From the NCBI RefSeq assembly GCF_000715495.1, contig NZ_JNLX01000125.1, positions 1 through 39,521 of the forward strand: a stretch of DNA of 39,521 nt, in the 5' to 3' direction. Below are positions 17,397-25,233 of this stretch, piece by piece. Position 1 is the first letter of the stretch. The number at the start of each line of letters is the position of its first letter. The notes below the pieces were generated by a model. It had not been told where the DNA came from. It made no database searches and was given only the letters and a program-made list of their open reading frames with translations. Made by a program: the position numbers and the translations under genes. Source of the stretch: Hymenobacter sp. IS2118. GTDB taxonomy: Bacteria > Bacteroidota > Bacteroidia > Cytophagales > Hymenobacteraceae.

Positions 17397-17612
17397 TCCG
17401 GCCGGCCCAAAGGGCTGGATGTCGAGAAGCTGGCTAAGGTAAAAAAGGTGCTTAAAAAAGGCCTGTCCGTGGCCAAAACCGTGAAATTGACGGGTATCAG
17501 TCTCTCCAGCGTCAAACGATACCGCAAGCACCTGCCGGCCCTGCTTACTTGTATGAAGGCACGGCTGCCTCAAAGGGCTTCGCGTCGTTTTAGCGCCCGC
17601 TGCTATGCGAAG
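17397..17612 (+). pseudogene. Serine-recombinase C-terminal helix-turn-helix fragment
   Basis: The frame reads SGRPKGLDVEKLAKVKKVL, then KKGLSVAKTVKLTGISLSSV and KRYRKHL. This matches the DNA-binding tail of Hin/resolvase-type serine recombinases (GRPKG linker, then a helix-turn-helix ending in a S.V.RY.K recognition helix). The catalytic ~140 residues that should precede it, including the nucleophilic Ser, are absent: upstream lies the oppositely oriented IPT/TIG fragment. The frame remains open to 17840, but after ~17612 the residues look random. It is a remnant of a mobile-element or invertase gene. Confidence 0.55.
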
Positions 17613-17923
17613 GCCAACTCAGAAACACCAAGCCCCAGCACGAGCAGGAGCCCCAGCGCGGGGCATGGCGTTGAGACGGTAAAGGCGGTAAAGTGGCGGG
17701 CCACCCCGTCACTACTCAGCTATTATCAGCGCGCATTCGGATATAAAAAGGCACCATTCGCATTTCTTATTGGAATTAATTTAATTTTTAATGTAACTCA
17801 TACAAGTTTTACGCCTGTTAGACCTGATATCAAAGTCTGATAATCTGTAGACCGGCTAGTCATTGCGCCAGCTCAAAGTCACCGTTTGCTTGCTACTCGT
17901 TTTCACACTTCTCCCTTTTTACT
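17613..17923. other. Intergenic, AT-richer region upstream of a small gene
   Basis: No gene is supported. The part 17755-17855 is notably AT-rich for this genome (TTTCTTATTGGAATTAATTT and onward) and could hold the promoter for the small gene and crp/fnr-type gene that follow, but no clear TAnnTTTG element with a properly spaced -33 element is visible. Confidence 0.4.
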
Positions 17924-18175
17924 ATGGAACACACTTACCTCAAGGCCTCGTTTCCGGGCGATTCTGCGGCCCTCAATCGGCCAACGGAAGAAGCAGCCAG
18001 GGCCAGCCAGCTCCGCGAATTAGAATTCAAGCTGCTCTGCCAGGCTTTTGGGGGCCGGGCCGTGCTGCCCGGCAGCTATCAGCAGCTTCAGCCCTACCGC
18101 ATGGGCGAGCCCAACCACGCCGGGCCTTGCCAGGCACACCACGAGGAGGAGCCGGCTGGCCAGCTGGCTCATTGA
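17924..18175 (+). CDS. Small hypothetical protein (83 residues)
   Basis: I do not recognise a family. The ATG-started frame has G/C-rich third positions like the neighbouring genes, which supports real coding. The product is soluble, without a signal peptide or membrane segment: an N-terminal part rich in Ala/Glu (NRPTEEAARASQLRELEFKLLCQAFGGRAV) predicted helical, and a His/Glu-rich tail (AGPCQAHHEEEPAGQLAH) with Cys and three His that could bind a metal. It ends 55 bp upstream of the Crp/Fnr gene on the same strand, so co-transcription is likely. Another frame in the same stretch starts with signal-like residues at a TTG (17863) but is less convincing. Confidence 0.55.
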   Translation: MEHTYLKASFPGDSAALNRPTEEAARASQLRELEFKLLCQAFGGRAVLPGSYQQLQPYRMGEPNHAGPCQAHHEEEPAGQLAH

Positions 18176-18230
18176 TTTCGGGGTATTGATTTACTGAAAA
18201 TGCCGGTATCACCTCTTCAAGTGTCTAGCT

Positions 18231-18938
18231 ATGAATCGATTTTCACCTCCGCAATGTCAATACTGCCCCAGCAGAAACGGTTGTTTGCTGCGCTGCTGCA
18301 ACGAAGCCGACCTGGAAGCAATTTCGCTGGTCAAAACCTGCCATCAATACACCAGTGGGCAAGTCATATTTAGCGAGGGCAGCCGCGCGCTGGGCCTCTA
18401 CTGTGTGCACGAAGGCAAAATAAAAGTGACCAAAACCGGCGGCGATGGCAAAGAGCAGATTATTCGCCTGGCCAAGGGCGGCGACATGCTCGGCTACCGG
18501 GGATTGGTGACCGATACCCTTCATTCGGCTTCGGCGGTAGCCCTCGACGACTGCACGGTGTGCATGATACCCAAGCAGCAATTTTTTCATCAGCTGAAAA
18601 ACAACGGGCCGTTTGCCAACCTGCTCATTCAGCTGCTGGCCAACGTGTTGCAAGAAGCCGAAGAGCGCATGCTGCACCTGGCCTACAAGCCCGTGCGCGA
18701 GCGCCTGGCCGAAGCCCTGCTGCTGCTGATGCGGACCTACCGTACCGAAAACGACCTGCAGCCGTTCTCGCTATCCATCTCGCGCGACGACCTGGGAGCC
18801 CTGATGGGCACCACCAAGGAAACCACCACGCGCATGCTCTCCGAGTTTAAGGGCGAAGGCATGCTCACCACCAGGGGCAGCGCCATCACCATTCTGGCGC
18901 CGGTGCGGCTGGTAGAAATTGCTACTCGCTACGATTAA
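18231..18938 (+). CDS. Crp/Fnr-family transcriptional regulator
   Basis: Regulator of 235 residues. An N-terminal cysteine cluster, CQYCPSRNGCLLRCC (Cys at about 9, 12, 18, 22, 23), recalls the Fe-S ligands of FNR, although many Bacteroidetes homologues keep only a C..C pair of unknown role. The cyclic-nucleotide-binding-like barrel spans ~30-140 (YTSGQVIFSEGSRALGLYCVHEGKIKV ... GGDMLGYRGLV) but lacks the Arg-Ser cAMP signature of Crp. A long dimer helix follows, then a winged HTH_Crp domain with SISRDDLGALMGTTKETTTRMLSEFKGEGML, where the E..TR recognition helix matches the family. Together with the universal stress gene and PAS-LuxR gene nearby, it suggests redox or energy-stress control. 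Confidence 0.92.
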   Translation: MNRFSPPQCQYCPSRNGCLLRCCNEADLEAISLVKTCHQYTSGQVIFSEGSRALGLYCVHEGKIKVTKTGGDGKEQIIRLAKGGDMLGYRGLVTDTLHSASAVALDDCTVCMIPKQQFFHQLKNNGPFANLLIQLLANVLQEAEERMLHLAYKPVRERLAEALLLLMRTYRTENDLQPFSLSISRDDLGALMGTTKETTTRMLSEFKGEGMLTTRGSAITILAPVRLVEIATRYD

Positions 18939-19008
18939 GCCGTTGTGCAAAAGCATATTGAATAGCTGACAACCAATTGAAAATCAGCATAAAAGCCTGC
19001 ATCTTAAA

Positions 19009-19034
19009 GCTTGCGGCTCAACGCTTCTGGCTCA
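19009..19034. repeat. Post-stop repeat element, copy 1
   Basis: Two direct 12-base units, GCTTGCGGCTCA (19009-19020) and GCTTCTGGCTCA (19023-19034), lie four bases beyond the stop codon (19039-19041) of the minus-strand stress-protein gene. A related pair occurs at 26437-26469 at exactly the same distance from another minus-strand stop codon. Confidence 0.5.
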
Positions 19035-19038
19035 CTGC

Positions 19039-19836
19039 CTAAGCTGCCCGCTGGCTTGCGGGCGGCGCACTAACGGGCAGCAGCAGCACGGGTACCGGGC
19101 TCTGCATCAGCAGCCGGACCGTGATGCTGCCGGCAAAGGCCGGGTTCCACCGGTGGCGGGGCCGCACTGGCACCACCAGCAGGTCGGTCGATGCTTGCGC
19201 CATGCCCGCCATAATGCCAGCGGCGGGCTCAAGTGCCGGCAAGTCCCGGCCCTCGATGGCGAGGTGGCGACACGCCAGCCCGCAGGACTGTACCGCGTGC
19301 AGGGCATCGCCCTGCGCGTAGATACTGTGCGGCAACTGCGTGTGCAGTACCGTGAGTTGGGTGGGTAGCGTCATCAGCAGCGCATGCATGGTGCGCAGGC
19401 CCTGGTCCAGCACAAACGGCTCGCCGTCGGCGGCCAGGGCAAAGCGCCGGGGCGGCAGGCAGCCGGTGGCCGGCGCGGGCACCACCAGCAAGGGCAAGGT
19501 GCTGGCTTGCAGCAGGTACTGAGTCAGAGCGGCTATTTGCCCGGCAAGGGGGCGCGCCAGCACCAGCAGTAGTGGCTGTTCGGGCACAGGGCAGTGCGCA
19601 ATTGCAGCCGGCAGCGGAGCGCCACCCCAGCGGGCCGTGGCCGGGCCCCCGTGGCCGGGCTGTCCGGCCTGCCGAACCAGGCGGCTACTACTGTTACTGT
19701 AGGCGCCATCATCCAGCGGTACTTGCAGGAGCCGCACGGCCAGAAACTGGGCCAGCGCCGCCGCATAATGGGCCGCCGCATGGTGGGCGGCCGCACTGGC
19801 AAGCGGGCTGCTAAGCATGAGAATGGAAGCCTCCAT
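19039..19836 (-). CDS. Universal stress protein, two tandem Usp domains
   Basis: Cytosolic UspA-superfamily protein of 265 residues. The ATG at 19834-19836 (MEASILMLSSPL) is chosen because the frame further upstream encodes a hydrophobic segment unlike the family. Domain 1 covers ~1-130; domain 2 starts near FALAADGEPFVLDQGLRTM (~140) and ends with STDLLVVPVRPRHRWNPAFAGSITVRLLMQSPVPVLLLPV. The second domain's nucleotide-binding motif G-2x-G-9x-G(S/T) is degenerate: GS is kept but the first glycines are replaced, so ATP binding may be lost. Such proteins in Bacteroidetes commonly respond to oxygen or energy limitation. It converges with the Crp/Fnr gene and diverges from the PAS-LuxR gene. Confidence 0.82.
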   Translation of the reverse strand: MEASILMLSSPLASAAAHHAAAHYAAALAQFLAVRLLQVPLDDGAYSNSSSRLVRQAGQPGHGGPATARWGGAPLPAAIAHCPVPEQPLLLVLARPLAGQIAALTQYLLQASTLPLLVVPAPATGCLPPRRFALAADGEPFVLDQGLRTMHALLMTLPTQLTVLHTQLPHSIYAQGDALHAVQSCGLACRHLAIEGRDLPALEPAAGIMAGMAQASTDLLVVPVRPRHRWNPAFAGSITVRLLMQSPVPVLLLPVSAPPASQRAA

Positions 19837-20031
19837 GCGAACAAGGGAAAGAGTAAAGACCAGTGCTACGCCCACCACAGCGGCAGGGTATCGGCAAAAA
19901 TAGAAACAGCACCAGCGCACTAAAATGATGCTGCATAGTGCTGAAAATGAGTTAGCTCAATTACGCCTCTAAGCTGCGGCTGCCAGGTGCCGCGGCTGGC
20001 CGGCACTTCCGCAGCCAGGCAGGTAACAGGC

Positions 20032-20916
20032 ATGAGCAAGCTCATTTTTAAAGATGACGCGAGTCAATGGAGCGGTTTGGGCGATGCCGCCAATTTTACA
20101 GCCATGCGCGCCACCCGGTATCCGCTGCCAGCCAATGGGGGCGTGGTTGTTTCTCTTCGGTTGTTAGCAATGCCAGATGCCATGCCTTATTTATCCGACA
20201 TTGCTGCGCCGCCGGAAGCTGAGCGGCTGGGCAGCTGCTTGTTTCCCAACCAATTTCTGGTGGCCTTTGATTTGTGGCAGCAACGATGCTGCTACACCAG
20301 CCCCCAGGCCGAAACTCTGCTGGGCTACCCGCACGAGCAGATGAGCCTGGCGCTGCTCTACGACGCCATTCATCCCGACGACCTGCCGCTTGTGACGCGG
20401 GCCGCCGAGCTGGCCATGGAGTTTATGCAGCTCAGGGAACCGGCCGGGCCCGCTACTCCGGCCGCCTCCCATTCGGCGCCCACCATCTGTTTCAGTATCG
20501 ATTACCGGCTGCGCTGCCGCAGCGGGCACTACCGGCGGGTACTGCGCCACAATTTCGTGCTGGTGCACTCCGAAACAGGCCAGCCCTTGGTGACGGGAAG
20601 CCTGTTCACGGACATTACCTCGCACAAAACGACGTTGGATGTGCGCTTCAGCCTCGACCACCCCGCCTTTGCCCACTGGCTGCACACGCGCAAAGCCGAA
20701 CGCGAGCGCACCGGCGCCGACCTGAGTATTCGCGAACAGGAAATTCTGGGGCGCATGTTGGCCGGCGAAACAACCGCCGTAATTGCCAATAGCCTGTTCA
20801 TCAGTTATTACACCGTTAAAACGCATCGACGCAACATTCTGCGGAAGATGAAAGCCAGCGAGGGCGACGGCCGGTTGGCGCACCTCGACGCCGGCATTGT
20901 GCGGCTGCTGGCGTAG
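20032..20916 (+). CDS. PAS-domain LuxR-type transcriptional regulator
   Basis: Cytosolic one-component regulator of 294 residues. The ATG at 20032 is chosen over an upstream GTG (19987). A PAS domain of the PAS_3 type occupies ~70-210 (DLWQQRCCYTSPQAETLLGYPHEQM ... YDAIHPDDLPLV ... HYRRVLRHNFVLV ... SLFTDITSHK), with a low-complexity Ala/Pro insert at ~140-155. The LuxR helix-turn-helix is at ~225-275 (LSIREQEILGRMLAGETTAV then IANSLFISYYTVKTHRRNIL and RKM). No kinase or receiver is present, so the PAS domain is presumably the sensor. Divergent from the stress-protein gene, which it might control. Confidence 0.87.
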   Translation: MSKLIFKDDASQWSGLGDAANFTAMRATRYPLPANGGVVVSLRLLAMPDAMPYLSDIAAPPEAERLGSCLFPNQFLVAFDLWQQRCCYTSPQAETLLGYPHEQMSLALLYDAIHPDDLPLVTRAAELAMEFMQLREPAGPATPAASHSAPTICFSIDYRLRCRSGHYRRVLRHNFVLVHSETGQPLVTGSLFTDITSHKTTLDVRFSLDHPAFAHWLHTRKAERERTGADLSIREQEILGRMLAGETTAVIANSLFISYYTVKTHRRNILRKMKASEGDGRLAHLDAGIVRLLA

Positions 20917-21238
20917 TGGCGCGGTGAGTCCGGGAAGCCCGGAAACGTCGGGGCCGCAAGCGGAAGCAGGCAGTGCACAAGGGCCGGCGCCAGTGGCCGC
21001 CAGTGCCAGCTGCAAAGCTTGGGGCGGGCGTGGGCAGTGTCAAATGACCTATGTCAATTCTGCCAATGAGGCTTCTCATTTCGCATGCGTCTTCATTATT
21101 CAATATTTGAATAATTTATTGGCTTTCAAGATGATGATGGTGCAATGCGGGCCGCCTGAACGGGCGCGCAACGACCAACAGACTGCGTAGCCAAACAATT
21201 GTTTTCCCACCCCGACCGCCTTCCCCGTGCTTCTCACC
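20917..21238. other. Intergenic region upstream of the glycosyltransferase pair
   Basis: About 320 bp without a gene. The first half is GC-rich and featureless; the second half (21045-21160) is AT-rich and contains a palindrome (listed separately). It probably carries the promoter for the GT61/GT2 genes. Confidence 0.5.
21096..21114. promoter_or_regulatory. 19-bp palindromic candidate operator
   Basis: TTATTCAA (21096-21103), TAT spacer, TTGAATAA (21107-21114) is a perfect 8-bp inverted repeat in the AT-rich region 125 bp upstream of the GT61 start codon. Its size and symmetry fit the site of a dimeric helix-turn-helix regulator; the TTCAA...TTGAA core is loosely similar to Crp/Fnr-type half-sites, and a Crp/Fnr gene lies 2.2 kb upstream. 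The link is speculative. Confidence 0.4.
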
Positions 21239-22477
21239 ATGCCCGCCATCCCCCAGCTATTGGGGCGCGTTCAACGCCGCGCCGGTCGCCTGCTGCGCGA
21301 GCTGCTGCCCTACAACGACCACTACCGCCCCCTGGGGGTGCACCAAAGCAGCCGCGCCCTGGCAGCTACCCGCCGCGACGTGCGCTTCTGGCCGGTGGTG
21401 TCCGCCTACACGTCGCGCCTCGTCATTCCCAAAGGGTTCTACACGGCCGTGTCGGTGTACGAAAGTACCGCCCATGGCAAGCCCCGCACCGAGGAAGCCA
21501 TGCCCGAGGCGTTTGTGCTTGAGCTGCTGGGCGGCCGGCTCTATGCCGACAACTGGGACAGCGTGGCCGTGATTGCGCCCGATAATTACCTGGTGGGCGA
21601 CGTGTCGTTTCAGCACAACCGGCTGGGGTGGACGCTCACGGCCCCCGAGGCCAACAACATTTTCGCCCAGCGCTACTTTCTGGAACCGGTGCAGGTGCCG
21701 GGTACGGTGCTGAGCCTGCTCTCGGGCGGCGGCGCGGCCATGGGCAACTACTACCACTGGCTGATTGACTCGTTGCCGCGCCTGCACCTGCTGCGCGAGT
21801 CGGGCATGTTCGATGAAATCGACTACTTCCTGGTGTACGACCGCAACAACCGCTTCGTGCTTGACTCGCTGCTCCAGCTCGGCATTGCCGATGCGCGCAT
21901 CATCGACGTGACTACCCACCGGCACCTGCAGGCCGGGCGCCTGCTGGTAACCTCTCCGGTGCGCGGTGGCGGGCGCCATTCGCCGCCCTGGGTGAGCTCG
22001 TTTTTGCAGCAGGCCTACCTGCCCATGCCGGCCGCCAACCACCGGTTTGCCTCCCGCGTGTACATCAGCCGGCGCGATGCCAGCATGCGGCGCGTGCTCA
22101 ACGAGCCCGCGGTAGAGGAGGTATTGGCCGGCCTCGGGTTCAAGACCTACGTGCTCAGCGACCTGAGTTTTATGGAAAAGGTGGCGCTTTTCAGCGGGGC
22201 CGAAGCCATTGTGGCCACGGTGGGGGCGGGCATGGCCAACCTCATGTTTGCCCCGCCGGGCACGCCCGTGCTGGAGCTGCACCCGCACACCTTCGTCGAG
22301 CCCGAATCGATGGATACCGCTTACCGCGTGGGCCTGCCTTACCACTGGCTCACCTGCCAGCCCAGCTCCGAGCGCAGCACCTCGTATTACCACGCCCGGC
22401 ACCTCGACCTGCTGGTGGAGCCCCGCCAGCTGCTGAATGCCGTGCGCCGGATGCTGTGCCAGGCCGGCAAATTATAA
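21239..22477 (+). CDS. Glycosyltransferase family 61 (DUF563-type) protein
   Basis: Cytosolic or membrane-associated glycosyltransferase of 412 residues, probably adding a sugar to a surface polysaccharide. The ATG at 21239 (MPAIPQLLGRVQ) is used. Diagnostic GT61 features: GNYYHWLIDSLPRLHLLRES (~170-190), DYFLVYDRNNRFVLDSLLQLGI, RVYISRRDASMRRVLNE (~275-290), and the C-terminal GAEAIVATVGAGMANLMFAPPGTPVLELHPH (~320-350), the family's nucleotide-sugar-binding segment. Sugar and acceptor are unknown. It is followed 28 bp later by a GT2 gene on the same strand, so the pair is probably co-transcribed. Confidence 0.87.
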   Translation: MPAIPQLLGRVQRRAGRLLRELLPYNDHYRPLGVHQSSRALAATRRDVRFWPVVSAYTSRLVIPKGFYTAVSVYESTAHGKPRTEEAMPEAFVLELLGGRLYADNWDSVAVIAPDNYLVGDVSFQHNRLGWTLTAPEANNIFAQRYFLEPVQVPGTVLSLLSGGGAAMGNYYHWLIDSLPRLHLLRESGMFDEIDYFLVYDRNNRFVLDSLLQLGIADARIIDVTTHRHLQAGRLLVTSPVRGGGRHSPPWVSSFLQQAYLPMPAANHRFASRVYISRRDASMRRVLNEPAVEEVLAGLGFKTYVLSDLSFMEKVALFSGAEAIVATVGAGMANLMFAPPGTPVLELHPHTFVEPESMDTAYRVGLPYHWLTCQPSSERSTSYYHARHLDLLVEPRQLLNAVRRMLCQAGKL

Positions 22478-22505
22478 AAGATGTAGTGTATTAAACATCA
22501 AGCAC

Positions 22506-23531
22506 ATGGCGCACGTCTTACTCTCTCTCGTTACCTGGAACAGCGCGGCGGTTATTGAGGCGTGCCTGGCAGCAGTGCTGGCCCAGACGCATACCGATTT
22601 CGAAATTTGGGTGGTCGATAACGCTTCGGCCGACGATACCTGCGCCCGGGTGGCAGCCGTGGCGGCCCTCGACGCGCGGGTGCAGCTGCACCCGCTGCCG
22701 CGCAACACCGGCTTCTGCGGCGGGCACAACTACGCGCTCGACCGCAGCGCCTCGGCCGCCGTGCTGCTGGTAAACCCCGACGTGGCGCTGGCTCCCGACT
22801 ACCTAAGCCTGGCGCTGGCTGCTTTGGAATCCGACCCGGCCATTGGCACCGTGTGCGGGCTGCTGCTGCAAAGCACCGACGCCCAGCCGCGCATCGACAG
22901 CGCCGGCCTGGTGCATCACGCCGACGGCCGCTTCGGCCTGCGCTACCACGGCCGCTACCTGCACGAAACCCCGCTGGTGGCCGGCCCCGTAGCGGGTGCC
23001 GACGGCGCCCTGCCGCTCTACAGAAGGGCTTTTATCGACGATTTGCGGGTAGAAGGGCAGTTTTTCGATGAACGGTTTTTTGCGCATAAGGAAGACTGGG
23101 ACATTGCCTGGCGCGGGCAGCTCTACGGCTGGCGCACCCTATTCGAGCCGGCTTGCCGGGCCCTACATCCCCGCCAGTTTCGGCCCGCCAACCTGCGGCT
23201 GCGCCGCCACCTTGGCAGCGCCATCAAGGCCGATGCGGTGAAAAACCAGTGGCTGCTGCTGCTCAAAAACCCGACGGGCCGGCAGCTGGCCGGCTACTGG
23301 TTGCGGGCGCTCCCACGGCAGTTGGGAATAATGCTCTACGCCCTGCTGCTGGAGCGGGCGTCGCTGCGGGCCTACCGCTTTGTATGGCAGCATTGGGCGG
23401 ATATTCTGGCCAGCCGGCGCCTGATTCAGGCGCGGGCCGCCCAGCCCGGCCCCGTGGCCCGCTCGCGTGGGACTGCCCCGCCCGAGCGGGTGCGGGCCCC
23501 GGTGGCCCCGCCGCTCGCGGTGGAAGGCTAA
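22506..23531 (+). CDS. Family 2 glycosyltransferase (rhamnosyltransferase-like)
   Basis: GT-A-fold transferase of 341 residues. The ATG at 22506 gives the expected start MAHVLLSLVTWNSAAVIEACLAAVLAQTH. Motifs: nucleotide-binding IWVVDNASADDT, the PRNTGFCGGHNYAL stretch typical of the rhamnosyltransferase branch, the metal-binding LLVNPDVAL (an N-x-D in place of DxD, common in this branch), and the acceptor-site FDERFFAHKEDWDIAWRGQLYGWRTLFEP with ED...R. The C-terminal third is basic and partly hydrophobic and may associate with the membrane. It follows the GT61 gene by 28 bp. A weak A/T-rich hairpin (23561-23581) sits 30 bp beyond its stop. Confidence 0.92.
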   Translation: MAHVLLSLVTWNSAAVIEACLAAVLAQTHTDFEIWVVDNASADDTCARVAAVAALDARVQLHPLPRNTGFCGGHNYALDRSASAAVLLVNPDVALAPDYLSLALAALESDPAIGTVCGLLLQSTDAQPRIDSAGLVHHADGRFGLRYHGRYLHETPLVAGPVAGADGALPLYRRAFIDDLRVEGQFFDERFFAHKEDWDIAWRGQLYGWRTLFEPACRALHPRQFRPANLRLRRHLGSAIKADAVKNQWLLLLKNPTGRQLAGYWLRALPRQLGIMLYALLLERASLRAYRFVWQHWADILASRRLIQARAAQPGPVARSRGTAPPERVRAPVAPPLAVEG

Positions 23532-23676
23532 GGAAGGCTTTGCCAGCCGGGCGGACCAGCAAATTTCTGATAGTGAAATTTTTACAAGAAGAGGTGGGAG
23601 GAGTTCTGGCACCGGAGTGCCGGGCGTGGCGAGACGAGCATTTTCCAGAATAAGTCACTTTTTAAATCTGCTGATT

Positions 23677-25029
23677 ATGAAAACCAAGGCCTGCGTCTGC
23701 GTCTTAATGCTGTTGTTTTATTGGGCTCCGGTGCTGCTGCCCGCGGCCGGCGGCCGCGCAGCGGCGGCCACGGTCACCAGCTTCATGCTGGTGAATGCGG
23801 ACACCGACCTCGACTTGTTTGTTCTCACACCGGGCATAGTGCTGGATTTTGGTAGCTTACCGACCCAAAACCTGAACATCCGGGCCAATGTCGACATGGC
23901 GGTGGGCAGCGTCACATTCGCGTTGAGCGGGTCCCAGGTCCACGCCGGCACCGAAAACGTGGTGCCGTATGCGCTGTTTTCAGACGTGGGCGGCGACTAC
24001 TTTGCCTGGACGCCGCCAATTGGGAACTACACCCTCACGGCCACGCCTTTTGCGGCGGGCGGCGGTACCGGCACCGCCGGCACGCCATTCACCCTGAGTT
24101 TTTCCGTGGTCAACACGGCATTGCAAGTCGCCAGCTTCACGCTGGTGAATGCGGATACCGACCTCGACTTGTTTGCCCTCACGCCAGGGATAGTGCTGTA
24201 TTTGAATGCGCTGCCTACCCAGAACCTGAACATTCGGGCCAATACCAGCCTCGCCTTCACCGGCAGCGTAGTTTTCAGCCTGAGCGGCGCTGGAACATGG
24301 GCGTCCACGGAAAATGTGCCGCCTTATGCCTTGTTCAGCGACCTGCTGGGGGATTATTTCACCCAACCGCTCCCGCCCGGCGCCTACTCGCTCACTGCCA
24401 CCCCCTTCGATGCCCCGCTGGGCGCCGGCGTGGCCGGTTCTGCGCTCACGCTGGCTTTCTCCGTCGTATCGGGTCCGCTGCCGGTGGAGCTTACCTCCTT
24501 CACCGCGAAGGCGCCGACCAGCCACCAGGTGCAGCTGCACTGGCAAACCGCCAGCGAGCACAACAACCGCGAATTTGAGGTGCAGCGCAGTACCAACGGG
24601 CAGCAGTTCAATGTAGTGGGCCGGATGCCTGGGCACGGCAGCACCAGTGCGCCGCACGCCTACGCCTACACCGACGGTGTGCTGCCCGCACAAGCCACCA
24701 CGCTCTACTATCGCCTGCGCCAGGTCGATGAGGACGGCAAGTTTGCGTTTTCGCCGGTGCGGGCCGTGCGCGTGATGGACCAGAAGCCGGCGTTTGCCTT
24801 TTTTCCAACCCTGGCCGTCGATGGATGGGTGCAATATGCTTTTAACGGCCCCATCACGGGCACCGAAGTGCTCGAGGTACTGACCCCGCTGGGGCAGCGC
24901 TGCCGGCAATTTGCCCTGGCACCCGCTGGTGGGGGAACGCTCTCGCTGGCTGGGCTGCCAGCCGGCACCTACTGGCTGCGCCTGACCAGTTCCCTGGGCA
25001 GCTATACCGGGCGGGTGGTGCTGCCATAG
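23677..25029 (+). CDS. Secreted T9SS protein with two tandem uncharacterised beta-domains
   Basis: Protein of 450 residues. The ATG at 23677 gives a signal peptide (MKTKACVCVLMLLFYWAPVLLPAAGG). Two tandem domains of about 118 residues follow, offset by 354 bp, each with SF.LVNADTDLDLF, then LPTQNLNIRAN and TENV.PYALFSD..GDYF and LTATPF. I recall related 'VNADTD' domains in other Bacteroidetes secreted proteins, without known function. Then comes a PVELTSFTAK module of the type usually next to T9SS sorting domains, and a C-terminal domain (~375-450: VLEVLTPLGQRCRQFAL, LSLAGLPAGTYWLRLTSSLGSYTGRVVLP) that looks like a type A sorting signal. The protein is probably exported through the outer membrane and anchored or released. 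Confidence 0.83.
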   Translation: MKTKACVCVLMLLFYWAPVLLPAAGGRAAAATVTSFMLVNADTDLDLFVLTPGIVLDFGSLPTQNLNIRANVDMAVGSVTFALSGSQVHAGTENVVPYALFSDVGGDYFAWTPPIGNYTLTATPFAAGGGTGTAGTPFTLSFSVVNTALQVASFTLVNADTDLDLFALTPGIVLYLNALPTQNLNIRANTSLAFTGSVVFSLSGAGTWASTENVPPYALFSDLLGDYFTQPLPPGAYSLTATPFDAPLGAGVAGSALTLAFSVVSGPLPVELTSFTAKAPTSHQVQLHWQTASEHNNREFEVQRSTNGQQFNVVGRMPGHGSTSAPHAYAYTDGVLPAQATTLYYRLRQVDEDGKFAFSPVRAVRVMDQKPAFAFFPTLAVDGWVQYAFNGPITGTEVLEVLTPLGQRCRQFALAPAGGGTLSLAGLPAGTYWLRLTSSLGSYTGRVVLP

Positions 25030-25107
25030 CATTGCGGCTTCACGAGCCGGCGGTCGGCCGGCACCAATTCAACGAGCTATTGAAGCTATTTAAAAAGTCG
25101 AAAAGCC

Positions 25108-25196
25108 TGTCATCCTGAACGCAGCGAAGGACCTTATCCCAACTGAACGGTACTCGTTCGGCCGTGATAAGGTCCTTCGCTGTACTCAGGCTGGCA
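25108..25196. repeat. Imperfect 31-bp inverted repeat, probable dispersed extragenic element/terminator
   Basis: Arms 25108-25138 and 25166-25196 pair over 31 bases with 5 mismatches; the inner 16 bases AGCGAAGGACCTTATC (25123-25138) and their complement (25166-25181) pair perfectly around a 27-base loop. A third related string, GTCATCCTAAGCAG, lies just beyond at about 25209-25222. The motif GTCATCCTGAACGCAGCGAA looks like a multicopy intergenic repeat that I associate from memory with Hymenobacter-type genomes. It lies between two converging genes and may work as a bidirectional terminator. Confidence 0.65.
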
Positions 25197-25233
25197 TTCG
25201 CTGAGTGCGTCATCCTAAGCAGTGGAGCAAAAC

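Noticed and set aside
17595..17680. Minus-strand hydrophobic stretch PALGLLLVLGLGVSELAFA resembling a C-terminal membrane anchor
   Set aside because: Followed by a stop before the basic residues and not connected to any domain; too short to support.
18231..18300. Firm call of an FNR-type [4Fe-4S] cluster in the Crp/Fnr protein
   Set aside because: Cys-rich N-terminus is suggestive, but the fourth ligand near residue 120 cannot be assigned confidently (a Cys occurs in DDCTVCMIP), so I leave it open.
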